Positions 1-12,200 of a DNA stretch of 64,000 nt are shown one piece after another (positions within the stretch are counted from its first letter, which is position 1; each line of letters opens with the position of its first letter). The translations under genes were made by a program, and so were the position numbers. The stretch is from Lineus longissimus (lineage: Eukaryota; Nemertea; Pilidiophora; Heteronemertea; Lineidae), in assembly GCF_910592395.1 (NCBI RefSeq), contig NC_088321.1, positions 7,442,001 to 7,506,000 of the forward strand, in the 5' to 3' direction. The notes under the pieces were generated by a model. The model ran no database searches and was not told where the DNA came from. It saw only the letters and a list, made by a program, of their open reading frames with translations.

Positions 1-220
1 GGTAGCACACACTGTTCTTTGTGCATTACTGTACATACTGCCAACCTTGAAATGCAAATTAACTTCGTTTTGAGGGAGTTATAATTGCTTTCGAATTTCA
101 GTTTCCTGGAAAAATTTCCAAATGTGCACAAAAGCAATTGGAGCAGCTTCAAAACGAAGTCAATGTTGATTTTGATGGTGGCAGTTTGTTCATTAAATCA
201 CAGAGAACAGTGTGCGCTCC
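1..220. mobile_element. hairpin MITE-like element at window edge
   Basis: The first ~22 bases and bases ~199-220 are an imperfect inverted repeat (GCACACACTGTTCT on the left, AGAACAGTGTGCGC on the right). They enclose ~175 bp without a coding frame, as in a short non-autonomous DNA transposon. The left edge touches the window boundary, so the target duplication cannot be checked. Confidence 0.4.
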
Positions 221-452
221 TGGAAATTTGATAAAACTCATTTTTGAACAAGTAATGCTGGTATTTTTGCCAAAAAATCATGCCAAAATGGTGTAGCAAA
301 GAATGTAGAAAGTCGGCACCAATCTTACAGTCCCTTGTAATAGAAATGAATGTACAATTACACCGGTAACTCGTCACCGCGGGACGTGCGTCTTTGTTCA
401 GCCAATAGATCAAATGACGATCCACGTGTATTAAAAATGTACGGATACAGTT
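221..452. other. non-coding stretch before the 25-bp satellite
   Basis: I see no gene and no convincing splice signals here. It separates the edge hairpin element from the 25-bp tandem array. Confidence 0.4.
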
Positions 453-1800
453 ACAAGTCGTCACTGACGAGTTATGTAAGTCGTCATTGTGATGAGTTAT
501 GTAAGCCATCATTGTGACGAGTTATGTAAGCCATCATTGTGACGAGTTATGTAAGCCATCATTGTGACGAGTTATGTAAGCCATCATTGTGACGAGTTAT
601 GCAAGCCGTCATTGTGACGAGTTATGTAAGCCGTCATTGTGACGAGTTATGTAAGCCATCATTGTGACGAGTTATGCAAGCCGTCATTGTGACGAGTTAT
701 GTAAGCCATCATTGTGACGAGTTATGCAAGCCGTCATTGTGACGAGTTATGTAAGCCGTCATTGTGACGAGTTATGTAAGCCATCATTGTGGCGAGTTAT
801 GTAAGCCGTCATTGTGACGAGTTATGTAAGCCGTCATTGTGACGAGTTATGTAAGCCATCATTGTGACGAGTTATGTAAGCCGTCATTGTGACGAGTTAT
901 GTAAGCCGTCATTGTGACGAGTTATGTAAGCTGTCATTGTGACGAGTTATGTAAGCCGTCATTGTGACGAGTTATGTAAGCCGTCATTGTGACGAGTTAT
1001 GTAAGCCGTCATTGTGACGAGTTATGTAAGCCGTCATTGTGACGAGTTATGTAAGCCGTCATTGTGACGAGTTATGTAAGTCATCATTGTGACGAGTTAT
1101 GTAAGCCATCATTGTGACGAGTTATGTAAGCCGTCATTGTGACGAGTTATGTAAGCCGTCATTGTGACGAGTTATGTAAGCCGTCATTGTGACGAGTTAT
1201 GTAAGCCATCATTGTGACGAGTTATGTAAGCCGTCATTGTGACGAGTTATGTAAGCCGTCATTGTGACGAGTTATGTAAGTCATCATTGTGACGAGTTAT
1301 GTAAGCCATCATTGTGACGAGTTATGTAAGCCATCATTGTGACGAGTTATGTGAGCCATCATTGTGACGAGTTATGTGAGCCGTCATTGTGACGAGTTAT
1401 GTAAGTCGTCATTGTGACGAGTTATGTAAGCCGTCATTGTGACGAGTTATGTAAGCTGTCATTGTGACGAGTTATGTAAGCCGTCATTGTGACGAGTTAT
1501 GTAAGCCGTCATTGTGACGAGTTATGTAAGCCGTCATTGTGACGAGTTATGTAAGCCGTCATTGTGACGAGTTATGTAAGCCATCATTGTGACTAGTTAT
1601 GTAAGCCGTCATTGTGACGAGTTATGTAAGCCATCATTGTGACGAGTTATGTAAGCCGTCATTGTGACGAGTTATGTAAGCCATCATTGTGACTAGTTAT
1701 GTAAGCCGTCATTGTGACGAGTTATGTAAGCCATCATTGTGACGAGTTATGTAAGCCGTCATTGTGACGAGTTATGTAAGCCATCAAAATGATGAGTTAT
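453..1800. repeat. 25-bp tandem satellite, about 53 copies
   Basis: The unit is GACGAGTTATGTAAGCC(A/G)TC followed by ATTGT, repeated head to tail with very few changes. Most variation is at one CpG, CCGTC versus CCATC, as expected from cytosine deamination. TCATTGTGA inside the unit is a small imperfect palindrome. The array lies downstream of the last HECT exon seen on the minus strand and may be intronic. Confidence 0.95.
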
Positions 1801-2022
1801 TTTACTTGTCCTACCTGTAAGTCATCATCAACATCTAAGTCCCAAGGGTGGCGACTTACGCGAGTTCTACTGTATCACAATGTTCATGATATGATTGCAC
1901 AACCAGTCCATTGACTTTAAAGTAGGTATTAAACGATACAAGTTTTGTATGTATAAATCAATATCAAGTTGAAACATCCTATCACGTTTCTGAAAATGTT
2001 TAACAAGAATATTGCATTAGGT
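1801..2022. other. non-coding stretch with poly-G tract at its end
   Basis: No gene is seen. A run of about 14 G near 2027-2041 adjoins the following hairpin element. Confidence 0.4.
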
Positions 2023-2198
2023 CAGGAGGGGGGGGGGGGGGTAACCACTTGTCCACCCAACTGAACAACTGCACCAGTATTCCTGCGTTTGGTCTCGTGA
2101 CCCCAACAACAGATTGGCAGCGAGCCAAGGCCACTCACAGCCAGTAAAATCGCGAGGTTGTTCAGTCGGGTGGACTAGTGGGTAGTGCTGCCCCTCCC
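2023..2198. mobile_element. hairpin MITE with ~30-bp terminal inverted repeats
   Basis: The left arm, containing CCACTTGTCCACCC then ACTGAACAAC, is mirrored at about 2158-2195 (GTTGTTCAGT then GGGTGGAC). G-rich and C-rich termini flank it. It is ~175 bp with no coding frame. Its class is not recognised. Confidence 0.6.
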
Positions 2199-2773
2199 AT
2201 ATGAATTATTGAGTCTAGTGACACAGTGTTCCTTAACTTTCAATTAGGTTTTTTTTTAAATTGCATTGAGATGAAACCTGTACCACATTGTAGCCAATAT
2301 CATATAGTTTCAAAAACAGAAAGAATTAAAAAAATATGTTGGTAAAATTTTGAGAAAACTGCATTTTTCCATTTCATGTACATTTTCCCATACATTGTAT
2401 ACATGCATTTCTCTTAAGTTAATCCTCCCATTTTTACTCATTTAACATGTTTAAATGTGTCATTTGCACTAAAAAATCACTTTGTTTGTTTGTCCACATG
2501 GTCAAAAGGAAAAGTAAATGATCATAACCAAAATGATTTACAAGAGTAATTAGATATAAGCAGATTATACAAGGTGTTTAACTCTAATATTTGACTTTTA
2601 GCCATATTATGAAGGGAATATGGGAGTTAAACACCATGTCATCTCCTATTATCTTACCATTGTTGCAACACATTTTGGTGAAAATCATTTACTCTTCCTT
2701 TTGGCAAAAGAAAAAAATATTATTTAGTGCCGATGGGAAATATTGACATGCATCGCAATCTGTTTGCATTCAC
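2199..2773. other. AT-rich intron-like stretch
   Basis: It lies just downstream (minus strand) of the HECT exon donor at 2773. No further HECT exon was found between here and base 1, so the C-terminal HECT lobe with the catalytic Cys must lie outside the window if it exists. Confidence 0.4.
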
Positions 2774-3274
2774 CTTGAGCGTGATCGGATCTTTGAGTGT
2801 TGTATTCATAGTCTCTCTCAAGAGGAGGCAAGAGCTTTAAGAAAGAACTTGTGATTATCTCCGAGTCCACATTCCGGTCAAACAGGGCACACAATGATGC
2901 CTTGCATAGGCTCATTGGGAAGTACCCCAACAACACGTAAGCGTGGCTGATGATTTTCCCAATGATGGAGAAAACATCAGTGTCCATCACATCATGGTCC
3001 ACTTTTGGGCCCTTAGCATCACTCCCCTCAAAATACTTTGAGAGGGCAGCCTTGAGAAAACACGTCAACATCTCTCAGGACAAGCCATCCATATCCTCTG
3101 CAATGTTTTCTCCTTCGAACGTCACATTGATTCGATGGAAAGTCAGTTGGTCATCACTCCTATAATAGTCCATCAGGTTTAAGATCGACTCACGGCTGAT
3201 GAACATGTTCTTTTCCACACCAACTCGAATGAAGGTTTTTATCTCCATAGCTGCACTTTGTAGATCTCCAAGAC
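2774..3274 (-). pseudogene. HECT N-lobe exon with in-frame TGA
   Basis: The exon runs from acceptor CTTCAG (3280-3275) to donor GTGAAT (2773). It encodes LGDLQSAAMEIKTF, then INVTFEGE, then KYFEGSDAKG and KIISHAYVLLGYFPMSLCKA, which are typical of HECT N-lobes. Bases 3077-3075 read TGA within DMDGLS*EMLTCF, where related HECT domains usually have Arg. A single CGA-to-TGA transition at a CpG would explain it. The frame is open on both sides. Sequencing error, polymorphism or pseudogenisation cannot be told apart here. Confidence 0.75.
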
Positions 3275-6200
3275 CTGAAGTGATAGAGTAAGTTAATCAA
3301 AGAAATTGCCAACTCTAAATTGTCAATAGACAAGGACATCCTTAAAGAGATCAGGGTTTTTCAGTGGCCTCAACAAGACCTGAATGAGATTGGGGATTCT
3401 GTGATATGCCATTAAGCTAAATGGACTGCCAATGACTTACAATGGCCATGTAACTCGGGATAGAATCGGCATTCTCTACACACCAGTAGCAACTGAAATT
3501 GTTGAAATTAAATTGAAAGAAAACTTACAGGTTTTTGTGCAAACTGAACCAGTAGCAGTAGATTCAATCTCCTCTTCATTTTTGTCCATTTCCTCATCAT
3601 CCAAAGATTCCAGATCCTAGAATAAGTAGAATGACATCCTAGAAGTAGAAGAATGGATCAGCTTTAAAAATAGATTACTAACACGGGGTATTTATATAGG
3701 GCTCTATTACTCATCAGGTGAGTATGCTGCTTTCAATGAGTTCATTGCCAGGTGGCTCTTTAGGAAAGAAGTATGCAAGTGATTCTGTTCTTTCAATCCT
3801 CCACAACCTGGTTCAACATTGATCATGGTTGAGGCAACTGTCACAAAGATACTACCATGTAGTGGTTGCATCTGACGGTGGCAAGTGGAACCAGGCTGAG
3901 ACTGGTCCAGCGACCGGGAAATCAATGAAAACTAGCAGTGGCGGAATAAGAAAAGACTGGCGTTTGAATGTAGCCACTGCTTAAAGGAGTGTAGGTAAGC
4001 TTAGGCTTGGGCTTTTATTCACTAGGCCAAGGGTAGTTCTCTGCCAATCCCGACTTACCCTAAATCAACATCTGTGCCAAGAATGCATACAGAGGGCTTT
4101 TTTATAGACATCATACATAAAGAGACCGAGATCAACAAATGAAATAAACTTACTGAAGACAATTGGAGATCATCATCATCTTTTATGTGCAGTATGGTGT
4201 TTGATGTTCTCCCAACCTCCTTCAGGGAGAGCTGATCCCGCTTCAGCTTTTCGCAAGCTAACATAAGTTCACAGCCCTGAACCTTGCTCGTTCCCTCAAC
4301 AAAATAGAACAAGCTCTGAAAAGAGAAAATATACCCATAAATGGCGAGGCAGACGCAGAACACACAGTGCTGCAAGTGATGATGACTGTGCATTTCTGTA
4401 GACCCAGGTGAAAGTTCCCGTTTCAAACAGGATTTTACCAATATGGTTGACGCTGAGATAGTCAGGCCTTCTGGTGAGGAAATACAAATTGAAATATCTC
4501 ATCCATTTTCTCATTCATGATATCAATTCATTCATTCAGGGCTATGCACACCACAAACACACACAAATGAAGTTTTTGGCAACAAAGTTATTGAATGACA
4601 CTAGTGGTAAGTTCCACCTCTTTTTTATCCGCTATCAAGAAGCAACACGGCTGGGTTCTGAGAGACGAGAGAGAAAGTTGTCACATACCAGGACAGTATC
4701 CGTTTCCCGGAATTGCCTCGTTAAATTCGTTTCAGGGCACACAAATTTCACCTGGATACATCCCTCCTCATCTGGTTCTGGGCCCAGTTCTGCAAGCCTC
4801 TTTTCTGTCAGCTGAAGCACAAGAAAACACAGTCAACTCTTGAGATTTAAATCAATACTCTTCCTGATCCAGGTGCTAACTGTGGAGTGAGGACAAGAGG
4901 TCAAATGAAAAGTTGGTTAATCACTTCTCTGAATATAATGCAATATCTGAAGGACCCCAAAAAATTGTTTCTCAGTGACAAATCCATGTCGTTCTCCAAC
5001 AAGGACTTCACCAAGCCAGTCAACTGGATCAAACAGGGGGCTAAACTTGGCCGAACCAGCTGTCGATACCTATCAAACGGTGTGAAGTACACCAGTTTTA
5101 AGTTCAAGTGCATGTGAAATTCTAAATAATTGATTCCTGATTTCCAGATTCCATCTTTACTGATTTCAGGCTTGCATTGGTCGCGTCCTCTTCTAACCTT
5201 CACATAAGCAAGCGGTCGATAGCATTTTCAACGTGTACACATTTGGAGGAGCGTTGGTTGAGATTCTGAGGAGTCACACTGGACCAGCCAATCATATCAC
5301 GATATCTGTTACAATGTACCATGACCTGCCAATCAAACCATGATCAAACCGAGCGGCGGCAAAATTCTTTTGAAGTCTGACCCCGTTTTCTCTTTGATTG
5401 TTATTATCGTGCTTTTGAAGTCTCAGTCAGCGTCTTCTGATTGGTCGCAAACAATTCAGCGCCAAGATTGGACGGGCTCAGCGATTGGTCCTGTCAGAAC
5501 GTAGTGAGGAGTAAGCAGACGAAGAATTATGTGAGGAGTTAGGCAGAATTATGTGAGGAGTTAGGCAGAATGATGTGAGGAGTTAGGCAGAATGATGTGA
5601 GGAGTTAGTCAGAATAATGTGAGGAGTTAGGCAGAATGGCAAATTAGCATTACTAACCTGACGTAGTTCTTCTCCTTGCCCTCCTTTCAGTGCGTGCAAT
5701 CTGGAGGTTTAGGCGAGCAACCCTTCTTCAATTGGCCTGAAATTGAACATTTCATAGGGTCAAGAAACTGTGTGGAATAATAGAAATGAAACAACACTGG
5801 AAAATAATCGCTCGCATATTTCGACCAATTCAATTAGGTCTAATCGCCAACGTTCTTGTCTAATGCAGATATTGGAGGCAGAGAGACCCCCCCCCCCTCT
5901 CTACGGGCTGAATCTCTGCGGAGTACATTGCTTGCCTGAAGTCCCTTAGAAACAATTTTCTGATTTGTCACCATACTGAATATCAGACCAATCCCACTTT
6001 TAAAGGAACCTTCCTCATTAACAATGCCACAACGCTCCGACAACAATAGCTGGTAGAGCATTTTGGGTATAGAGGGGTAATAGCTGATAATCATGGATTT
6101 GCATCTTACCTTTTCACCATGTACAATCATACTTTCCATATATTCCATATCTTGAATAACACGAATGTTTTCTGTTGCTGTTCTTGGATGGTGCTGCAAG

Positions 6201-9200
6201 GCAAGAAACACGTCTCATCAGAGAAATGTTAAACATTATTCAACTTTTAGTGTTCAGTTCACTCTGTCTGAGTAAACGAAACAATAACAGTCATCTTACA
6301 AATTGTCTCATCAAGATCACCTCAAGCACATCCTTTAAAGCTGACCTGCATGCTTTCTCAGTGACAAATTGGCCAGAATAAAAACACCAACAGGTACTTC
6401 CTGGACCTTTGGCCCCTGGTGGCCAGAAGGTGAATCATATGAGGTCATTTTCCGTGTCTGAGTAGCGGTCACCAAGGAATGTGTATGTGTACCAAGTTTC
6501 ACTTCAATTGCTTCAGCGGAAACGAAACATGCCACCCATGCCTATAAACGTTGACGGACGATATTATTTATAGTGTGTCCTTGTAAAGGCTCACAGGTGG
6601 GCCAAAAAATGAGGTATTCTCAATTCCATACCTGTTCAGCTATCACAACAGTGTCATCCATCTCTATCTCTGGGCCACCGGCAAAATCTCTCATCTCCAG
6701 CTGAAACAGAGATTTATGCCAAATTTATTTGCTACTGTGCAAAGTCTGCCAGGAAGAAAATGAATCATAGCATCCTGTCAGTGTCATAGAATGATCGGAT
6801 AGAATTATTTAACTTGAACATGTTGAAGATACTGCATGCTTCAGAGATTATCATCAGGAATCAGGATATACACAATACATGTATCATACAATGATACATA
6901 GATACTGTGTCTGCGGGTTTTAGCCGGTTTCGGGTCGCCTGTACAAAAGACCTGTTTTACCTGTGTTACCATGTATTAAGGGGTTAAAGGGTCTAGGCCT
7001 AGTTATTCTAATATAGTTATTCCTTCTAGGCCTATGGGGCTTTGTTATGTTAATCTTTCAGGGAATGTAGGCCTTTGGCACTACAGATCTGTGCCATTTA
7101 CTCCCTGTCTGTCCCTGCATTTATAGTAATAGTAATATCATGGTTTTCATTTACAACAGGTGTTTGCGTGAGTAATTGATATAATACGTGCTGTGAAAGG
7201 TCAACCCTATCGGCTACATTTGGAGGTTCCACCGAGATCTCACGCACCCAAGCTGACACGCCCCATACCACCTGTAAGAAACCACTCCAAGCTGACATCG
7301 AGATGGCCACTACGTCGACGGCTGTGAGATAATTCGTATACGATTAAAATTTCATTCTGGATCCTTCAGCGCTGTTTGTTTAACCCTATTCTGTACGTTT
7401 TCGCGTTGCGCTAGAATACTTTCGCGTCGTAATGGAATACTTTCGCTTCATTTTGGATTGAATAATTATTGTGATCAACTGGCTCTGTGACTGTTGTGTT
7501 TTGATTTTGTTAGTGTGAACAGTTCTGGTAGCATGTGAAACATGTACATCTTATTCTGTGCATTTTATTCAGTTACAAATCACTGCCTGTAAAATGTATT
7601 TAGAATTACCTTACATGTATGTAATCTGATTTCATTACTTGGTATTTTATTTTATTTGTATTGCTCTTTTGTGGATGATGCACTACCTGTGATCGGTATT
7701 TTGGTGTTTACGTCCTTGGGCAACACATTTGACCATCAACTCTTTTAGTTAGGAATTCTGGTTTTGAATTCTGGTTTTCACTTTGAGTTCAGGTTAAACT
7801 CTAGTTAATTCTTGTGCTCTGGTATCAGAGTCTGGGGAAAATAAATTACTGGTTACGGGGTGTGTTTATTTCATATAGGCTTTATTTTGCATTTCATTTC
7901 ACCCATTCATTCATTTTCAATTCATTCATTTTTCGATTAATCATCCATTTATTATTGTTTGCATTATTCATTCATTCAAAATTATGTGGTTAATCCTCCA
8001 TTAGTCATATGCTTGTTGTTTGTCTGTCATATTTTTCAGTCATTTGCAGTCAGTGTCAGTCCATCATGTATATATGAGATAAAATAAGGGAGAATTCTAT
8101 ATCTCATATTATTATTATACTAAAACAACAGTCCGTCATATTATACATTAAAAGTCCGTTAATTGACATATTTTAGTACATCCTACATTAGGATTCTGTT
8201 CTTCAACCTACATTGTTCGTCGTCATCTGTCCGTCATGTCGTTAAAAATGGAGGACTCCACCTGTGTGGACATAGAATCCATAGATGAGTCTGAGGTTCA
8301 AGGTTTGATCAGCCAATTGAGAGGCCTGAGTCCTAAAATGAAGCAAAAACTGTGCCTTGAAATAGCAAAGGATCCCTCCTTCTCTTACAGCAACCAGGAT
8401 AATTCAATAGCACATACTCAATTCAGTACTCCTCTTGAGACTTCAGCCTATCCCTCATTGGAGGAGGGCTGTGTTTTTGGCCATAGGCAAGACCCACGGA
8501 GGGTTCAATTTGATAAGACTTCACCAAATCCTGGTGTGATTGGTTCTGGTCGCCCCAGCCAATCTTCACATGGTTCCATGTTTTCCCCTTCACCGGATTT
8601 AAGTAGGTCCGTGTCTAGTCCAATGTTTTCCACAGCACACGCTGACTTGGGCAGGTCAGCCTCTACTCATTCTACGTCAGGATTAGGTGTCACTCTGGTT
8701 TCTCCCACTGTGATTCCTCCTTCACTTCAGCGAACTGGTTTTCATGCTGTTAGAACATCGTATTCTAATATGCCACCGCCTGACTTCAATTTGGGTAGAT
8801 CAATGCCCACTCCTACTCCTTCGAATATTGTACCTCATTCTGTGACTTCTTCCGCTGTTCAAGGGTTTTGTCCCAATAATTTTAGAAAGAAATTGACTTA
8901 TTCCGAGCCAATGGTTGATGATCCTAATAGTCCATTCCTCAGGCACCGCGCCTCATCATCAACTATAGATCAACATGGTGCTGGTTTATCAAGTTCATCT
9001 ACTGTTATTCCTTCTTCAGTAATGAGACATAGTGCTTTGTCTGGTCCTATCATTGATCAGGGCATGTTGCTTTCTTCAGGTCAGGGTTCTAGGATTCCTT
9101 CTGCTGATAGGCAACCAATTCGTGTTAGTACCTCTGGGCAAGCCATGTACCTAACTAAACCAAGAATTGCAACATTTTCGGGTACTCAGTCCAAGAATAC

Positions 9201-12200
9201 AGTGTCTTTTAACCAATGGCGGTATGAGGTTCGTTGCCTCCAGAGATCGGAGTCGGAATTCATTGTTCTGCAGGCCATTCGCCAGTCCTTGCGTTCTCCA
9301 GCTTCTGATGTTCTTATGAACATGGGTGAGGATGTCACTATTTCAAACCTCCTCACTAAATTCAACATTGTGTTTGGCAATGTGTTACCTAGTGAGAGGT
9401 TATTGGAGCAGTTTTATTCTGCTCGGCAGTCGACCGAGGAAAATATAGCCTCCTGGAGTTGTCGTCTTGAAGACATATTGACAACTCTGTCAGAGCAATC
9501 TGACATTTCCAATTCCAAGGCCGACATGCTCCGGACCAAGTTCTGGTCAGGTATCCGAGATGAGCGTGTACGCCTTGGCCTTCGTCATTCCTATGATGAC
9601 GGGCATGCCTACGAGGCACTTGTCAGAAAGGCTCGTATTCTTGAAGTGGAATTTTCTGTACCTCAACCAACTTCAGTCTCTATGTCTAAATCTTCTAGTG
9701 TCACTTCTGTTCAGTCTCAGCAAGTGACAGTGCCTGAGTCCTCATCATTGGCAGAGAAGGTGGATCAATTGGCCACCCAGGTGAAGTCATTGACTTACAG
9801 GCGGTTACAAAATGTTACTTGCTTCAACTGTGGGGAGAAAGGCCATTATAAAAGGAAATGTACCAAACCCCTAGTTTCAAAACCCCAAATCCAGGCTTCG
9901 ACAAACTCGAAGGCACCAGAGTAGAGGGACCTCCCTTTGGTTGCCATGTTTCTGATGGTCCCTTTCCTCTGCGTGAAAGTCGTTCTTCTTTGAAGTCAAC
10001 CAGTCCCAAACCACGTAAAAGGTCTCCGCCTCCTGTTGTCAAAACTCGGCGTCCCATTCCGGGTCCTATCAGTAAGGCTAAAAAACTTCCATCAAAACTT
10101 GTTGGCAACTCTAACGAGTCACATATTTCTATTGAAGACAAGATCTTCACTTGTCTTTTAGACACTGGTTCTATGGTCAGCACAATTTCTGTTTCAGCGT
10201 ATCAAAATCAGTTCGCTGATCTTCCCTTGCATTCCTTAGACAACCTGTTACAAGTTCGCGGTGCTAATGGTGCACGACTTCCTTACCATGGATACATAGA
10301 GGTTAGAGTGAAACGTCCTTTTTCTGATCGTTACTTTGACATACCTTTGCTGGTCGTTCCAGATACCACTTACAATTTCAAGGTTCCTGTTTTGGTTGGC
10401 ACCAACATCCTTTCACTTTGTAATTTTGATCCTGGGTTAAGCTTGCCTAAGCCCTGGAAACTTGCGATTTCCGCTTTGGTCACTTCCCGTAATGCTATTG
10501 TTGGAAATGTTGTGACTTTGAGTCCTGTCACTTTGCCTCCAGATACTCAGGCCAGGGTCTCTGGTTTCTGTAGCACCCATGGTCGTCTTCTTGGTGAAAC
10601 TTCGGTGATGGCTGAGGCTATTCCTGGTGCCCGATTGCCTGGTGATGTTATAATTGTACCCACCTTTCTTGGTCTTGATGGACACAAAAAGGAAAGGGTT
10701 GGTTGTTGTGTCTATAACCACAGTAGGAAAGCTGTCACGATTCCTGGACGTACTGTCCTATGTCGTCTAGTTCGGGGAGAGTCTGTGTCGGAGCGTGATC
10801 CATTAGATCCTTCTGTTTGTATTCCTTCAGATTATCAACCTTCAATTATTCAGTCTTTGAATTTGGTGAATGATAGTGTAGTCCAGGCTTCACCTTACAC
10901 TGAACATCAAAACCAGTTGCTACAAGCCATTGACTTGTCACACATTTCAGCAGATACTATTCAGTCTGACTTGCGTTCCTTGGTGATGAAGTATTCTGAT
11001 GTCTTTTCTTTATCAAACACTGATCTTGGTCGGTCCAATCTAGTCACCCATCGCATTGAGTTAAATGACACAATCCCTTTTAAACAACGTTTTCGTCGTA
11101 TTCCACCTTCCATGTTTGATGAAGTGAGGTCACATCTGGACCAAATGTTGCAGGCAGGTGTCATCAGGCACTCTAAGAGTCCTTGGGCTTCCAACATGGT
11201 CCTGGTGCGTAAAAAGGACAAGAGTCTCCGCCTATGTGTGGATTTTCGTCAGCTTAACCGCCGTACCATCCGGGACTCTTACGCCTTGCCTCGTCTCGAT
11301 GAGACTCTTGATTGTTTATCTGGTGCCAAGTATTTTACCTCTCTTGATCTCCGTTGTGGATATTGGCAATGTGAACTTGATAAAAGTCATAAGGAAAGGA
11401 CGGCGTTCACGGCTGGAAATCTTGGGTTTTATGAATTTAATGTTCTTCCATTTGGCTTGTGCAATGCACCCAGCACTTTTCAACGTATGATGGAGCGTTG
11501 CCTTCAGGATATTCATCTGCGTGAATGCCTTATCTATTTGGACGACATCGTCATCTTTTCAAGGTCCATAGAGGAGCATCTGGAGCGCTTAGAGCATGTT
11601 TTTACCCGTTTGAGGGAGTGCGGTTTGAAACTCAAATCTTCTAAGTGCTCATTTCTTATGGAGAATATTAAATATTTGGGTCATTCTGTTTCGGCGTCTG
11701 GCATTGAGCCTGACAACGATAAGATTGAGGCCATTGCCTCCTGGCCTGTTCCTCAGAGGTCAGAGGACGTTCGAAGGTTTCTTGGTTTTGCGGGGTATTA
11801 TAGACGTTTCGTCAAGGGATTTTCGTCCTTAGTCCGTCCATTGAATGATCTTCTTCCTCCTACTGGCACTAAGACCAAGAAGGGAGCCAAGAAACCTGTT
11901 TGTACTCCTTTTTATTGGGGAGAGGAGCAGCAGTCGGCCTTCGACAACATGAAGTCGATTTTATCAAACTCTCCAGTTCTTGGCTTTGCTGACTTTTCCC
12001 TCCCTTTTGAACTCCATACAGATGCGTCCTCTACGGGGCTTGGAGCTATTTTATATCAGGTTCAGGATGGTCATCGGCGTGTCATTTCTTTTGCTAGCCG
12101 TAGTCTTAACAAGGCTGAGAAGAATTATTCAGCGTATAAGCTTGAGTTTCTCGCCCTCAAATGGGCCGTTACTGAGAAATTTTATGACTATCTATACGGT

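Noticed and set aside
453-1800. CRISPR or telomere-like array
   Set aside because: Continuous 25-bp satellite without spacers and without a telomeric motif.
2950-3165. Plus-strand frame opposite the HECT exon
   Set aside because: Antisense shadow of the HECT exon, whose minus-strand translation has clear domain motifs.
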